This document shows, in pieces, positions 1 through 7,079 of a stretch of 12,523 nucleotides of DNA (the first letter of the stretch is position 1; every line of letters starts with the position of its first letter). Location of the stretch: positions 1 through 12,523 of the forward strand of contig CAKQXI010000057.1 of NCBI GenBank assembly GCA_934281565.1, written 5' to 3'. The translations under genes were made by a program, and so were the position numbers. The notes beneath the pieces were generated by a model. It was not told where the DNA came from and ran no database searches. It was given only the letters and a program-made list of their open reading frames with translations. The DNA comes from an uncultured Prevotella sp. (GTDB lineage Bacteria > Bacteroidota > Bacteroidia > Bacteroidales > Bacteroidaceae).

Positions 1-1
1 C

Positions 2-133
2 CACGAAGGTAACATGGACGGTCGCGCATATACAAAAGTTATCAAAATGGTTAAGAGCCCTAAGACAGGTGCTTATATCTTTGATGAGAAGATGGTACCA
101 AATGAGGCTGTTAAGGATTTCTTCAAGGACTAA
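2..133 (+). CDS. DUF4295 family small protein, C-terminal part
   Basis: This is the 3' end of a small basic protein; 43 residues are visible and about nine are missing upstream of the window. The readable part, with GRAYTKVIKMVKSPKTGAY near its start and VKDFFKD at its end, matches my recollection of the DUF4295 family, which is about 50 residues long. In Bacteroidetes this family is usually encoded just after the ribosomal protein genes rpmB and rpmG and just before ftsY, and ftsY does follow here. The context and basic composition suggest a ribosome-associated role, but no function is established that I know of. The gene is closed by the hairpin at 156-190, so it probably ends the upstream ribosomal transcript. 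Confidence 0.85.
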   Translation, partial: HEGNMDGRAYTKVIKMVKSPKTGAYIFDEKMVPNEAVKDFFKD

Positions 134-155
134 TTTTTAGCACTTAGCATATTGG

Positions 156-190
156 AAAGGTCGCATTTCAGATGATTTGCGACCTTTTTT
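156..190 (+). terminator. Rho-independent terminator after the DUF4295 gene
   Basis: A perfect 10-bp stem (AAAGGTCGCA at 156-165 with TGCGACCTTT at 178-187) encloses a 12-nt loop and runs into a T tract at 185-190. It separates the upstream ribosomal-type transcript from ftsY, which has its own promoter 34 bp further on. Confidence 0.88.
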
Positions 191-223
191 ATATCTATAT
201 TTCTCATTATCATTTATTTTTAT

Positions 224-231
224 TATCTTTG
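224..231 (+). promoter_or_regulatory. Bacteroidetes-type -7 promoter element for ftsY
   Basis: TATCTTTG matches the TAnnTTTG -7 consensus recognised by the Bacteroidetes primary sigma factor. It lies 46 bp before the chosen ftsY ATG and just after a terminator, where a promoter is expected. No clear TTTG box is visible at the usual distance upstream; the region is simply A/T-rich. Confidence 0.6.
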
Positions 232-277
232 CAACCAAAAAGCATAGGAATACTACTTGCTTGCAAAATGTTATTTT

Positions 278-1231
278 ATGGGATTATTTGGTTTATTTAG
301 TAATAAGAAAAAAGAGACTCTTGACAAGGGCTTGGAAAAGACGAAAGAGAGTGTGTTCAGTAAGTTGGCACGTGTTGTCGCAGGTAAGTCTACCGTAGAC
401 GATGATGTGCTTGATGACTTGGAGGAAGTACTTATTACTTCAGATGTCGGTGTTGAAACTACATTGAAGATAATTCACCGTATAGAAGAACGAGTAGCTC
501 ATGATAAATATGTGTCTACTTCTGAACTTAATCAGGTTCTTCGAGAGGAAATCGCCAATCTGCTTGCTGAGAATCATTCGGATGATAATGATGACTGGGA
601 TTTGTCTTCCAGTCATAAGCCATATGTTATATTGGTTGTTGGTGTCAATGGTGTAGGCAAGACCACGACAATTGGCAAGCTGGCATACCAATTTAAGAAA
701 GCAGGAAAAAAAGTTTATCTTGGTGCTGCCGATACATTCCGTGCTGCTGCCGTAGAGCAGATTTGCATCTGGGGAGAACGTGTGGGTGTGCCTGTTGTCA
801 AACAACAAATGGGTTCTGATCCTGCCTCTGTAGCTTTTGATACCTTGCAGAGCGCAAAAGCTAATGGAGCGGATGTCGTACTTATTGATACCGCTGGTCG
901 TTTGCATAATAAAGTGAACTTGATGAATGAGCTAAAGAAGATTAAGGAAGTGATGAAAAAAGTATTGCCTGAGGCTCCAGATGAAGTAATGCTCGTCTTG
1001 GACGGCAGTACGGGACAGAATGCTTTTGAGCAAGCTAAGCAATTCTCTGCTGTCACTAACATAACATCACTTGCTATCACCAAACTGGATGGTACAGCCA
1101 AGGGTGGTGTCGTTATTGGCATCTCTGATCAGTTGAAAGTGCCAGTGAAGTACATTGGACTTGGTGAAGGAATGGAAGACCTCCAACTTTTCAATAAGAA
1201 AGAATTTGTAGATTCATTATTTAAGTCGTAA
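278..1231 (+). CDS. ftsY: Signal recognition particle receptor FtsY
   Basis: FtsY is the membrane-associated GTPase that docks the signal recognition particle (Ffh with its RNA) and hands translating ribosomes to SecYEG. The 317-residue product has the four-helix N domain (about 15-100) and the GTPase G domain. Visible motifs are the P-loop GVNGVGKTTT (122-131), DTFRAA (152-157), DTAGR (204-208) and TKLDGTAKGG (268-277). The long acidic A domain of E. coli FtsY is absent, as is usual in this phylum; instead the N-terminus MGLFGLFSNKKK is a short hydrophobic-plus-basic stretch suited to membrane binding. I chose ATG 278 over an in-frame TTG at 257 because the protein then starts with this typical sequence. 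rimO follows after 11 bp, so the two are probably cotranscribed. Confidence 0.96.
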   Translation: MGLFGLFSNKKKETLDKGLEKTKESVFSKLARVVAGKSTVDDDVLDDLEEVLITSDVGVETTLKIIHRIEERVAHDKYVSTSELNQVLREEIANLLAENHSDDNDDWDLSSSHKPYVILVVGVNGVGKTTTIGKLAYQFKKAGKKVYLGAADTFRAAAVEQICIWGERVGVPVVKQQMGSDPASVAFDTLQSAKANGADVVLIDTAGRLHNKVNLMNELKKIKEVMKKVLPEAPDEVMLVLDGSTGQNAFEQAKQFSAVTNITSLAITKLDGTAKGGVVIGISDQLKVPVKYIGLGEGMEDLQLFNKKEFVDSLFKS

Positions 1232-1242
1232 AAGAAAACATT

Positions 1243-2541
1243 GTGAAAAAGAACGAGATAGATATCGTAACAATGGGTTGCTCCAAGAATTTGGTAGATA
1301 GCGAATTGTTGATGAAGCAATTTGAAGCGAATGGTTATCATTGTGTCCATGATGCCAAACGTCCACAAGGTGAGATAGCCGTTATTAATACTTGTGGGTT
1401 TATAGAGGATGCCAAGCAAGAGAGCATTGATACCATTCTTGAGTTCGTGCAGCGTAAGCAAGAGGGACGATTGAATAAGCTCTATGTCATGGGCTGTCTC
1501 TCGCAGCGTTACCAGAAAGAGTTGGAGGCAGAAATCCCAGAGGTGGATAAATTTTATGGTAAGTTCAATTACAAGCAGTTGTTGCAAGAGTTGGGTAAGG
1601 CTGATGTGGTAGCTTGTGATGGTCGTCGCCATCTAACAACTCCTCATCATTACGCTTATGTTAAGATAGCCGAAGGATGTGACCGTCATTGCGCCTATTG
1701 CGCAATCCCGATTATAACAGGCAAACATACGAGTCGTCCCAAGGAGGACATATTGCAAGAGGTCCGAGAGTTGGTGGCTGATGGTGTGAAAGAGTTCCAG
1801 ATTATAGCTCAAGAGTTGACTTATTATGGTATAGACATAGATGGAAAACCGCATATAGCAGAGCTGATCCGTGAAATGGCGGATATTTCAGGTGTCAAAT
1901 GGATTCGTTTGCATTACGCTTATCCAAATCAATTTCCAATGGAATTGTTAGATGTAATGTGCGAAAAATCAAATGTTTGTAAGTATCTCGATATTGCTCT
2001 CCAACATATTAGTGATCATATGCTTACACGTATGCACCGTCATGTCACCAAACAAGAAACCATAAATTTACTCAAGGTTATTCGTGAGCGAGTTCCTGGC
2101 ATTCATATTCGAACCACATTGATGGTAGGATTTCCTGGAGAAACAGAGGAAGACTTTCAAGAACTAATGGATTTTGTTAGAGAGGCTCGCTTTGAGCGCA
2201 TGGGTGCTTTTGCTTATTCAGAAGAAGAGGGTACATATAGTGCAAAGCATTATGAGGATGATGTGCCTCCAGAGGTTAAATCATGTAGGTTAGATCAATT
2301 GATGGCTCTTCAACAGGAGATTAGTACGGAAGTGGAGTCTAAGAAAGTTGGAAAGGTCATGAAAGTAATTATTGACAGAAAAGAGGGAAATTACTATATT
2401 GGTAGAACAGAGTTTTGTTCACCAGAAGTTGATCCCGAGGTGTTGATTCCTGCTTCGACTAAACGATTGAGAGTTGGCAATTTTTATAATGTTAAGATTG
2501 TATCAAGCGAGGAGTTTGATCTCTATGGTGAGTTGGTCTAA
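1243..2541 (+). CDS. rimO: Ribosomal protein S12 methylthiotransferase RimO
   Basis: RimO is a radical-SAM enzyme with two iron-sulfur clusters that adds a methylthio group to a conserved aspartate of ribosomal protein S12. The 432-residue length is normal. The N-terminal UPF0004 domain supplies three cluster cysteines at C13 (MGCSKN), C51 (NTCGF) and C85 (MGCLSQ). The radical-SAM motif is CDRHCAYC (C146, C150, C153). A TRAM domain, which binds the substrate, occupies roughly residues 365-432. The similar tRNA enzyme MiaB is less likely because MGCSKNLVDSE is the RimO form of the N-terminal motif. The start is GTG, 11 bp after ftsY; an ATG start would cut into the first cluster region. HU follows after 29 bp with no visible promoter between. 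Confidence 0.95.
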   Translation: MKKNEIDIVTMGCSKNLVDSELLMKQFEANGYHCVHDAKRPQGEIAVINTCGFIEDAKQESIDTILEFVQRKQEGRLNKLYVMGCLSQRYQKELEAEIPEVDKFYGKFNYKQLLQELGKADVVACDGRRHLTTPHHYAYVKIAEGCDRHCAYCAIPIITGKHTSRPKEDILQEVRELVADGVKEFQIIAQELTYYGIDIDGKPHIAELIREMADISGVKWIRLHYAYPNQFPMELLDVMCEKSNVCKYLDIALQHISDHMLTRMHRHVTKQETINLLKVIRERVPGIHIRTTLMVGFPGETEEDFQELMDFVREARFERMGAFAYSEEEGTYSAKHYEDDVPPEVKSCRLDQLMALQQEISTEVESKKVGKVMKVIIDRKEGNYYIGRTEFCSPEVDPEVLIPASTKRLRVGNFYNVKIVSSEEFDLYGELV

Positions 2542-2570
2542 AAACGAGACAAAGATAAAAATATGGAAAT

Positions 2571-2864
2571 ATGAATAATAAAGAATACATAGCAGAACTT
2601 GCTCAACGATGTGGCTATTCACAAGAAGATAGTCAAAAGTTTGTCCGTCATGTGATAGATACCATGATTGCCGAGTTTGAGGAGGGGGAAACAGTCTCCA
2701 TCCCTGGGTTTGGTACTTTCGAGGTAAAGAAGCGTATGGAGCGAGTAGTGGTAAATCCTACGACCAAGAAGCGCCAGTTAGTACCTCCAAAGTTAGTATT
2801 GGCTTTTCGCCCAGTAGCTTCTATGAAAGAAAAACTAAAGAATGGAGGGGAAGGAAATGAGTAG
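2571..2864 (+). CDS. HU-family DNA-binding protein
   Basis: This is a 97-residue HU/IHF-fold protein; such proteins dimerise and bend DNA in the nucleoid. It has the N-terminal helical dimerisation part (1-40), the turn IPGFGTF (44-50) and the DNA-binding beta arm with the intercalating proline kept (VVVNPTT, P63) followed by KKRQLVPPK. The C-terminal end GGEGNE is an acidic tail. A short out-of-frame ATG just upstream (2563) stops at once, so 2571 is the start. The gene overlaps the next one by 8 nt: its TAG stop lies inside the first codons of the HU/LysM gene. That arrangement suggests translational coupling, and both products carry the same fold, so heterodimers are conceivable. It is not clear whether this is the cell's main HU or a paralogue. 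Confidence 0.92.
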   Translation: MNNKEYIAELAQRCGYSQEDSQKFVRHVIDTMIAEFEEGETVSIPGFGTFEVKKRMERVVVNPTTKKRQLVPPKLVLAFRPVASMKEKLKNGGEGNE

Positions 2865-4305
2865 TAAGTCTAGTATTTCCATATTAGCAAAGGCTTTGGT
2901 CGAGAAAGATGGCTTGAAGCAAGCAGATGCAGAGAACTTTGTTACGTCTATGTTCGAGGTGGTTAATGATACTTTGCAAACAGATAAGCTCGTTAAGATG
3001 CGTTGGCTCGGAACATTCAAGGTTTTATCAGTAAAAGACCGTGAGAGTGTGGATGTGAACACAGGGGAACGTATCGTGATAGAAGGTCGTGATAAAGTTT
3101 CTTTTGTACCAGATAATATCTTAAAAGAGATTGTTAACAAGCCATTTGCTCAATTTGAAACAGTGACCGTTAATGATGGTATAGATTTCTCTGAGATTGA
3201 TGAGAAGTTTGCTAAACGTGGGACTGATGGCTATGATGTAGGAGAAGAAGAAACTATTCCTGTCGTAGATCAAGTTGCTGAAGTGGAAGCTGAAGCGATG
3301 GAAACGAAAGAGCAGGTGGAGCCAGAAGTGGAGATGGAAGCTGAAACAGAGGCGGAAAGGGAAGTAGAAACTGTACCAGAAGATGAGAAAGTTATGGTTG
3401 TTGAGGAAGCAAGTTCTGATGAGAAAGAAACAGAGAGTGTGGAGGCAACAGTAGGAGAGGAGGAAGCTGATGTTGAATCAGAGCAAGCTGTTGTTGAACA
3501 GGAACAAGCTGAAACTCCGGTGGAGGAAGTTCCTCAAGTTCAAATGGAAGCCCCTCAAGTAGAAGTTTCTCAGGAGGAAACTCCCCAACAGGAAAATTCT
3601 CAGGTGGAAGTTCCCCAGATGGAAACATCTCAACAGGAAGCATCTCCTATAAACTCTATGGTTGAAGATGTTCAGAAAGAAGACCAAGTAAAGAAAGAAC
3701 CTGTAAAACAGCATCATATCGTGGTTCCGCGCTATTTAGTTGTTGTCGCTTGTTTTTTGGTATTGGCATTGATTGGAGGTCTGGGTTGGTTTGCTTTTAG
3801 CTATGGTAAGATGGCTGCTCAACGCGATTATTTGGCTAATCAGCGTGATTACTTGACTTCTCAATTAAAGACTATCAAGCATCAGCAGGCTATTGTAAAG
3901 GCATCTGCGCTGCCAGCAAACGAGGATAGCGTTCAACTTGAGTTGAAAAAGAAAGCCAAGGAAGATAGTATTCGTATGGTGAAAGTGAGCGAGACAATCA
4001 AGGAAAAAGCTGCTAACCAGCAGGTAGAGAAAAAGGTAGAGGAGAAATCACGGAAAGTAGAACCTACAGTTTCGTCGAGTAAGTATGATAATGATGCTCG
4101 TGTCCGTACAGGGGCTTATCGCATTGTAGGCGTAGCTCAGAAAGTTACCGTAAAGCCAGGTCAGACGCTGAGTAGCATTAGTAAAACATATCTTGGAGCT
4201 GGTATGGAGTGCTATATTGAGGCATTGAATGGCACCTCGAAAGTAACGGTTGGACAGGAAATTAAGATTCCGAAACTTGAACTTCGGAAAAAGAAAAAAG
4301 AATAA
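2857..4305 (+). CDS. HU-like domain / acidic linker / membrane segment / LysM protein
   Basis: The 482-residue protein has four parts. Residues 1-95 have an HU-like fold (helical start, then LGTF and a beta arm around DVNTGERI). Residues about 100-285 are a highly acidic Glu/Val/Gln-rich linker that contains 15-bp tandem repeats. Residues 293-316 form one hydrophobic membrane segment. A charged, coiled-coil-like stretch (318-425) leads to a LysM domain (about 430-475, VKPGQTLSSISKTYLGAG) and a basic tail. Lys, Arg and His just before the membrane segment favour an N-terminus in the cytoplasm, which puts LysM, a glycan-binding module, in the periplasm. I prefer ATG 2857 to the in-frame ATG 2842 because a purine-rich GGAGGGGAAGG run lies directly before it and HU homology starts there. 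HU/LysM proteins are, as I recall, present in other Bacteroidales, but I know of no assigned function. Confidence 0.88.
   Translation: MSSKSSISILAKALVEKDGLKQADAENFVTSMFEVVNDTLQTDKLVKMRWLGTFKVLSVKDRESVDVNTGERIVIEGRDKVSFVPDNILKEIVNKPFAQFETVTVNDGIDFSEIDEKFAKRGTDGYDVGEEETIPVVDQVAEVEAEAMETKEQVEPEVEMEAETEAEREVETVPEDEKVMVVEEASSDEKETESVEATVGEEEADVESEQAVVEQEQAETPVEEVPQVQMEAPQVEVSQEETPQQENSQVEVPQMETSQQEASPINSMVEDVQKEDQVKKEPVKQHHIVVPRYLVVVACFLVLALIGGLGWFAFSYGKMAAQRDYLANQRDYLTSQLKTIKHQQAIVKASALPANEDSVQLELKKKAKEDSIRMVKVSETIKEKAANQQVEKKVEEKSRKVEPTVSSSKYDNDARVRTGAYRIVGVAQKVTVKPGQTLSSISKTYLGAGMECYIEALNGTSKVTVGQEIKIPKLELRKKKKE
3553..3642 (+). repeat. Six imperfect 15-bp tandem repeats in the linker of the HU/LysM gene
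   Basis: Six 15-bp units encode the pentapeptides PQVEV, SQEET, PQQEN, SQVEV, PQMET and SQQEA. A longer related unit (PQVQMEA, from 3532) precedes them. The pattern is Pro or Ser, then Gln, then two variable positions around Glu. Units alternate CCT/CCC and TCT at the first codon, hinting at growth by 30-bp steps. Because the period is a multiple of three, gain or loss of units would change linker length without breaking the frame. Confidence 0.85.
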
Positions 4306-4325
4306 AGTAGGGGAAATAAAATAAT

Positions 4326-4382
4326 AAAGCATCCTTTTGTGACAAATGCAAGAAGCAGTCACAAGAGGATGCTTTCTTTTTT
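4326..4382 (+). terminator. Strong bidirectional terminator between convergent operons
   Basis: An 18-bp stem (4326-4343 with 4358-4375) has a single G-T wobble, a 14-nt loop and a CTTTTTT tract on the + side. Read on the - strand, the hairpin is followed by a T-rich stretch (complement of 4305-4325), so it can also end the - strand operon whose last stop codon is at 4397-4399. Confidence 0.9.
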
Positions 4383-4396
4383 GGGGATACATTCTA

Positions 4397-4909
4397 TTAT
4401 ATCTTTGTCCAATCTAAGCTTCTGATAAAAGCAAGTGTCTTGACCCAATCACAATCCAGACAGAACTGGATAGGATAATCTTTGTTGTTGTAATACGACA
4501 TGACGAGTTCTGTATCTTCATCCTTGAAAAGGCGGTTGTCGTAAGTTGCTTGTTTGAAGATGCTCGTCACCATGTATCGATTCTTTGGTTTCGCCTCTTT
4601 CATGCGGCGTTGATACACAGTGACCAGTTGGTTCATAGCCAAGGCTTGTTCATTGAGCAATCTGATGTGTGCGTTAAGGGTGTCAAGGTTTACACTATCT
4701 GACAGCATCTCAGATGGTTGCATTACCCTGGAGCGCAGATAACTCATGGCATCGTATTTGAATACAGCAACCTTGCGTACTTCAAGGCTTAGCGTTGTGT
4801 CGTTAAGGGTCTTGTATGATGACTTCACAATTTCATTCAATACATCTTGAGCATGCACAGGGATTGTCATCAAGTCGAACATGGCGATTAGTAAAACTAT
4901 TTTTCTCAT
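4397..4909 (-). CDS. Small secreted protein of unknown function
   Basis: I do not recognise this 170-residue protein. It starts with Met-Arg-Lys and a hydrophobic stretch ending in VHA, followed by QDV, which reads as a signal peptide cut after A20; no lipobox Cys is present, so it is probably periplasmic or exported. An Asp at position 12 makes the hydrophobic core weaker than usual. The mature part is mostly helical, with heptad-like runs around LNEQALAMNQLVTVYQRR, and carries a CLDC pair near the C-terminus that could form a disulfide or bind a metal. It is the last gene of the - strand operon, 33 bp after modF, with no visible promoter of its own. Its 3' end faces the terminator shared with the HU/LysM gene. 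Confidence 0.7.
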   Translation of the reverse strand: MRKIVLLIAMFDLMTIPVHAQDVLNEIVKSSYKTLNDTTLSLEVRKVAVFKYDAMSYLRSRVMQPSEMLSDSVNLDTLNAHIRLLNEQALAMNQLVTVYQRRMKEAKPKNRYMVTSIFKQATYDNRLFKDEDTELVMSYYNNKDYPIQFCLDCDWVKTLAFIRSLDWTKI

Positions 4910-4942
4910 ATCTCTTTCTTATTTTAATTTCAGTGTAAAGGC

Positions 4943-6439
4943 TTATGTGTGGCGAACCAAGAAAATACTATGGTCAATGCAAGCAGGAAGTTCTTCCTTG
5001 TAGTGGGTGACCATGATCATGGTCTTGTTCTTACGCTTGCAAAAAGCTTCGATGACATCTTTGACGAGTCTTCGATTTCTATTGTCAAGACCGTGTAGTG
5101 GTTCGTCCAAGATTAAAAGTTCGGGATCCTTAACGAAAGCACGAGCTAAGAGCACTAAGCGTTGCTCACCACTTGAGAGCTTGAGAAATCCCCTTTCTTC
5201 CATATCTTCCAATCCGAAAACAGACATCCAGAAACGACAGATCTCATAGTCTTCTTCCTTAGGCTTTACATAAAGTCCCACGGAATCCATCAGTCCACTG
5301 GCGACAATTCGTATGGCAGGCATATCACGTTGGTAAGAACGATGAAGCTCAGGTGAAACGTAACCGATATGTTTCTTGATGTCCCAGATGCTTTCTCCGC
5401 TGCCACGATGGTTCCCGAACAAGGAAATATCGCATGCGTAACTTTGGGGATTGTCTGCACAAACCAAGCTCAAAAGCGTAGATTTGCCCGCTCCGTTTTG
5501 CCCGCTCAATGCCCAACGGTCACCATTGTGTACCGTCCATGTCAAGTCTTTCAAGATGATGCGCTCACCGTATTGTATGCACACCTTATTCATCTTTATT
5601 ACCTCTTGGTGATGGTATTCACGCTCACTATACGGTAGGTTGATGATAGCTTGTTCTTTCTCCTCGCTGAGTATATGATTGTAGAATATTCCTCCATTCT
5701 TTTTTTGTGGAGCGAGATAATCATCTTTAGTTATCTTGGGCATCACCTTCATGTCCTTTACTTCCACAACATGAGTGATGAAACTTGGTATATCATCGCA
5801 TTTGCTTAGTACAAGGATAATTTGCAGGGCACGCTCGGCGGATAGGGTGCTTAGTAGCTCTTTTAGTTGGTCACGAGTTTCGGCATCCAGTCCGATGAAA
5901 GGATTGTCCATAATGAGTACACGAGGTTCTGCAAAAAGGGTAGAGGCAAGTTTGAACTTGCGCAGTTCGCCACTCGATAGCAAGATGACATATTTGTCGA
6001 GCAAGTGCTCCATATGGAAAAGTTGGTAGATGTGTTTTTGCAACTCTCTACGTTCAGGTGTGTCCGCGCCCGCTATCTGGAAAGCTTCCTCAAGTTTATC
6101 CTTTACGATAGGTGTCGACTCGTCGATTTCAAGTTGGTTCCATCGTTGCTGTAAGAAGTAAGTACGGTCGTTGTCGCCTCCATAGGTATCACGAAAGGTA
6201 ATATACTTGATATTGTCACTCACCATAGGCTTCTCGCTTGGTGAGAAATCATACGATGGGGCGTTCTTCAACAGGGGATGTCGACCTACTATCATGTCAA
6301 CCAGCATCGACTTGCCACCACCATTAGGTCCTACGATTGCAATGTGCTCACCCTCGCAAGTCTCAAAGTTTACAGGTTCTGCCATACGCCATTCTGGCAT
6401 ACGGGTAACGCCATTTTCTATCTTGATTATTGTTTGCAT
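4943..6439 (-). CDS. modF: ModF/PhrA-type protein with two fused ATP-binding cassettes
   Basis: The 498-residue protein has two ABC ATPase domains and no membrane segment, so it is soluble. Domain 1 has Walker A GPNGGGKS (37-44), signature LSSGE (154-158) and Walker B ending in D178-N179. Domain 2 has Walker A GQNGAGKS (313-320), signature LSSGE (421-425), D445-E446 and H-loop H479. The stretch RGSGESIWDIKKHIGYVS (345-362) and the PACIDH near the end closely match my recollection of E. coli ModF, once called PhrA. The biochemical role of that family is poorly defined, and no molybdate permease genes are nearby, so molybdate transport should not be assumed. In domain 1 the catalytic Glu is Asn and the H-loop residue is Ser (S212), so only domain 2 looks able to hydrolyse ATP. 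It lies 7 bp after ruvC. Confidence 0.85.
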   Translation of the reverse strand: MQTIIKIENGVTRMPEWRMAEPVNFETCEGEHIAIVGPNGGGKSMLVDMIVGRHPLLKNAPSYDFSPSEKPMVSDNIKYITFRDTYGGDNDRTYFLQQRWNQLEIDESTPIVKDKLEEAFQIAGADTPERRELQKHIYQLFHMEHLLDKYVILLSSGELRKFKLASTLFAEPRVLIMDNPFIGLDAETRDQLKELLSTLSAERALQIILVLSKCDDIPSFITHVVEVKDMKVMPKITKDDYLAPQKKNGGIFYNHILSEEKEQAIINLPYSEREYHHQEVIKMNKVCIQYGERIILKDLTWTVHNGDRWALSGQNGAGKSTLLSLVCADNPQSYACDISLFGNHRGSGESIWDIKKHIGYVSPELHRSYQRDMPAIRIVASGLMDSVGLYVKPKEEDYEICRFWMSVFGLEDMEERGFLKLSSGEQRLVLLARAFVKDPELLILDEPLHGLDNRNRRLVKDVIEAFCKRKNKTMIMVTHYKEELPACIDHSIFLVRHT

Positions 6440-6446
6440 ATTTCTT

Positions 6447-7079
6447 TTATTTATGCGTTGTTCGATTAAGGGCGGCCATGAGTTGTGCTCTGGGTCCGCT
6501 GAGTTTCATACTGTTATTTCCGTCTATTTTTGATTGATTTCTTTGTGCGAAGTCTTTCCAACTGTTATAATGCTTGACGTTGGTTTCTGGTCGTCCCATT
6601 TGCAGGAAGTGGCAGTAGGCGGCACCCAGTGCATCAGTGGCATCCATGAACTTAGGCATATCTTCTTCCTGGATGTTGAGCATCCGTTGAAGCATTGCCG
6701 CCACTTGCTCTTTCGATGCCTGTCCTTGTCCTGTTATTGCCATTTTTATTTTGAGCGGCGCATATTCATGGATGGGTACGTCATGATGGATGGCTGCAGC
6801 GATGGCGACACCTTGCGCCCGTCCTAACTTAAGCATGGATTGTACGTTCTTGCCAAAGAAAGGAGCCTCGATAGCCATTTCATCGGGCAGGTATTCATCG
6901 ATGACTCCTGTCACTCGCTCAAAGATTTTCCCAAGGCGTAGGTAAGGGTCACTTTCCTTTCTCATGTCAATGACTCCCATCACAACGAGTTGCGCCTTGT
7001 TGCCCACTACTCGAATAACGCCATATCCCATGACATTGGTGCCTGGGTCGATGCCGAGGATGATCTTCTCCACTTTCAT
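6447..7079 (-). CDS. ruvC: Holliday junction endonuclease RuvC
   Basis: RuvC cuts Holliday junctions symmetrically during recombination, working with the RuvAB branch-migration motor. The four acidic metal-binding residues are all visible: D11 (GIDPGTN), E71 (AIEAPFFGKN), and D146 and D149 (MDATDALGAAYCH). At 210 residues it is longer than E. coli RuvC (173). The extra length is a C-terminal tail from about residue 168 with a basic, Ser/Asn-rich end (LSGPRAQLMAALNRTTHK). The start codon overlaps the stop of the MBL gene in an ATGA, so translation is likely coupled. No ruvA or ruvB lies in the window. All catalytic residues are intact, so the tail is probably an addition, not damage. Confidence 0.96.
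   Translation of the reverse strand: MKVEKIILGIDPGTNVMGYGVIRVVGNKAQLVVMGVIDMRKESDPYLRLGKIFERVTGVIDEYLPDEMAIEAPFFGKNVQSMLKLGRAQGVAIAAAIHHDVPIHEYAPLKIKMAITGQGQASKEQVAAMLQRMLNIQEEDMPKFMDATDALGAAYCHFLQMGRPETNVKHYNSWKDFAQRNQSKIDGNNSMKLSGPRAQLMAALNRTTHK

Noticed and set aside
1232..1242. A possible frameshift or broken gene at the ftsY-rimO join, because rimO starts with GTG.
   Set aside because: Both proteins are full length with all motifs; GTG is an ordinary alternative start.
3392..3717. Open frames on the - strand opposite the acidic linker, giving Leu/Pro/Phe-rich products.
   Set aside because: They are the expected complement of Glu/Gln/Val-rich repeats and have no start context or homology.
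4396..4406. A TAnnTTTG-like sequence (TATCTTTG) on the + strand near 4399.
   Set aside because: It lies over the last codons of a - strand gene, just after a terminator, with no + strand gene downstream.
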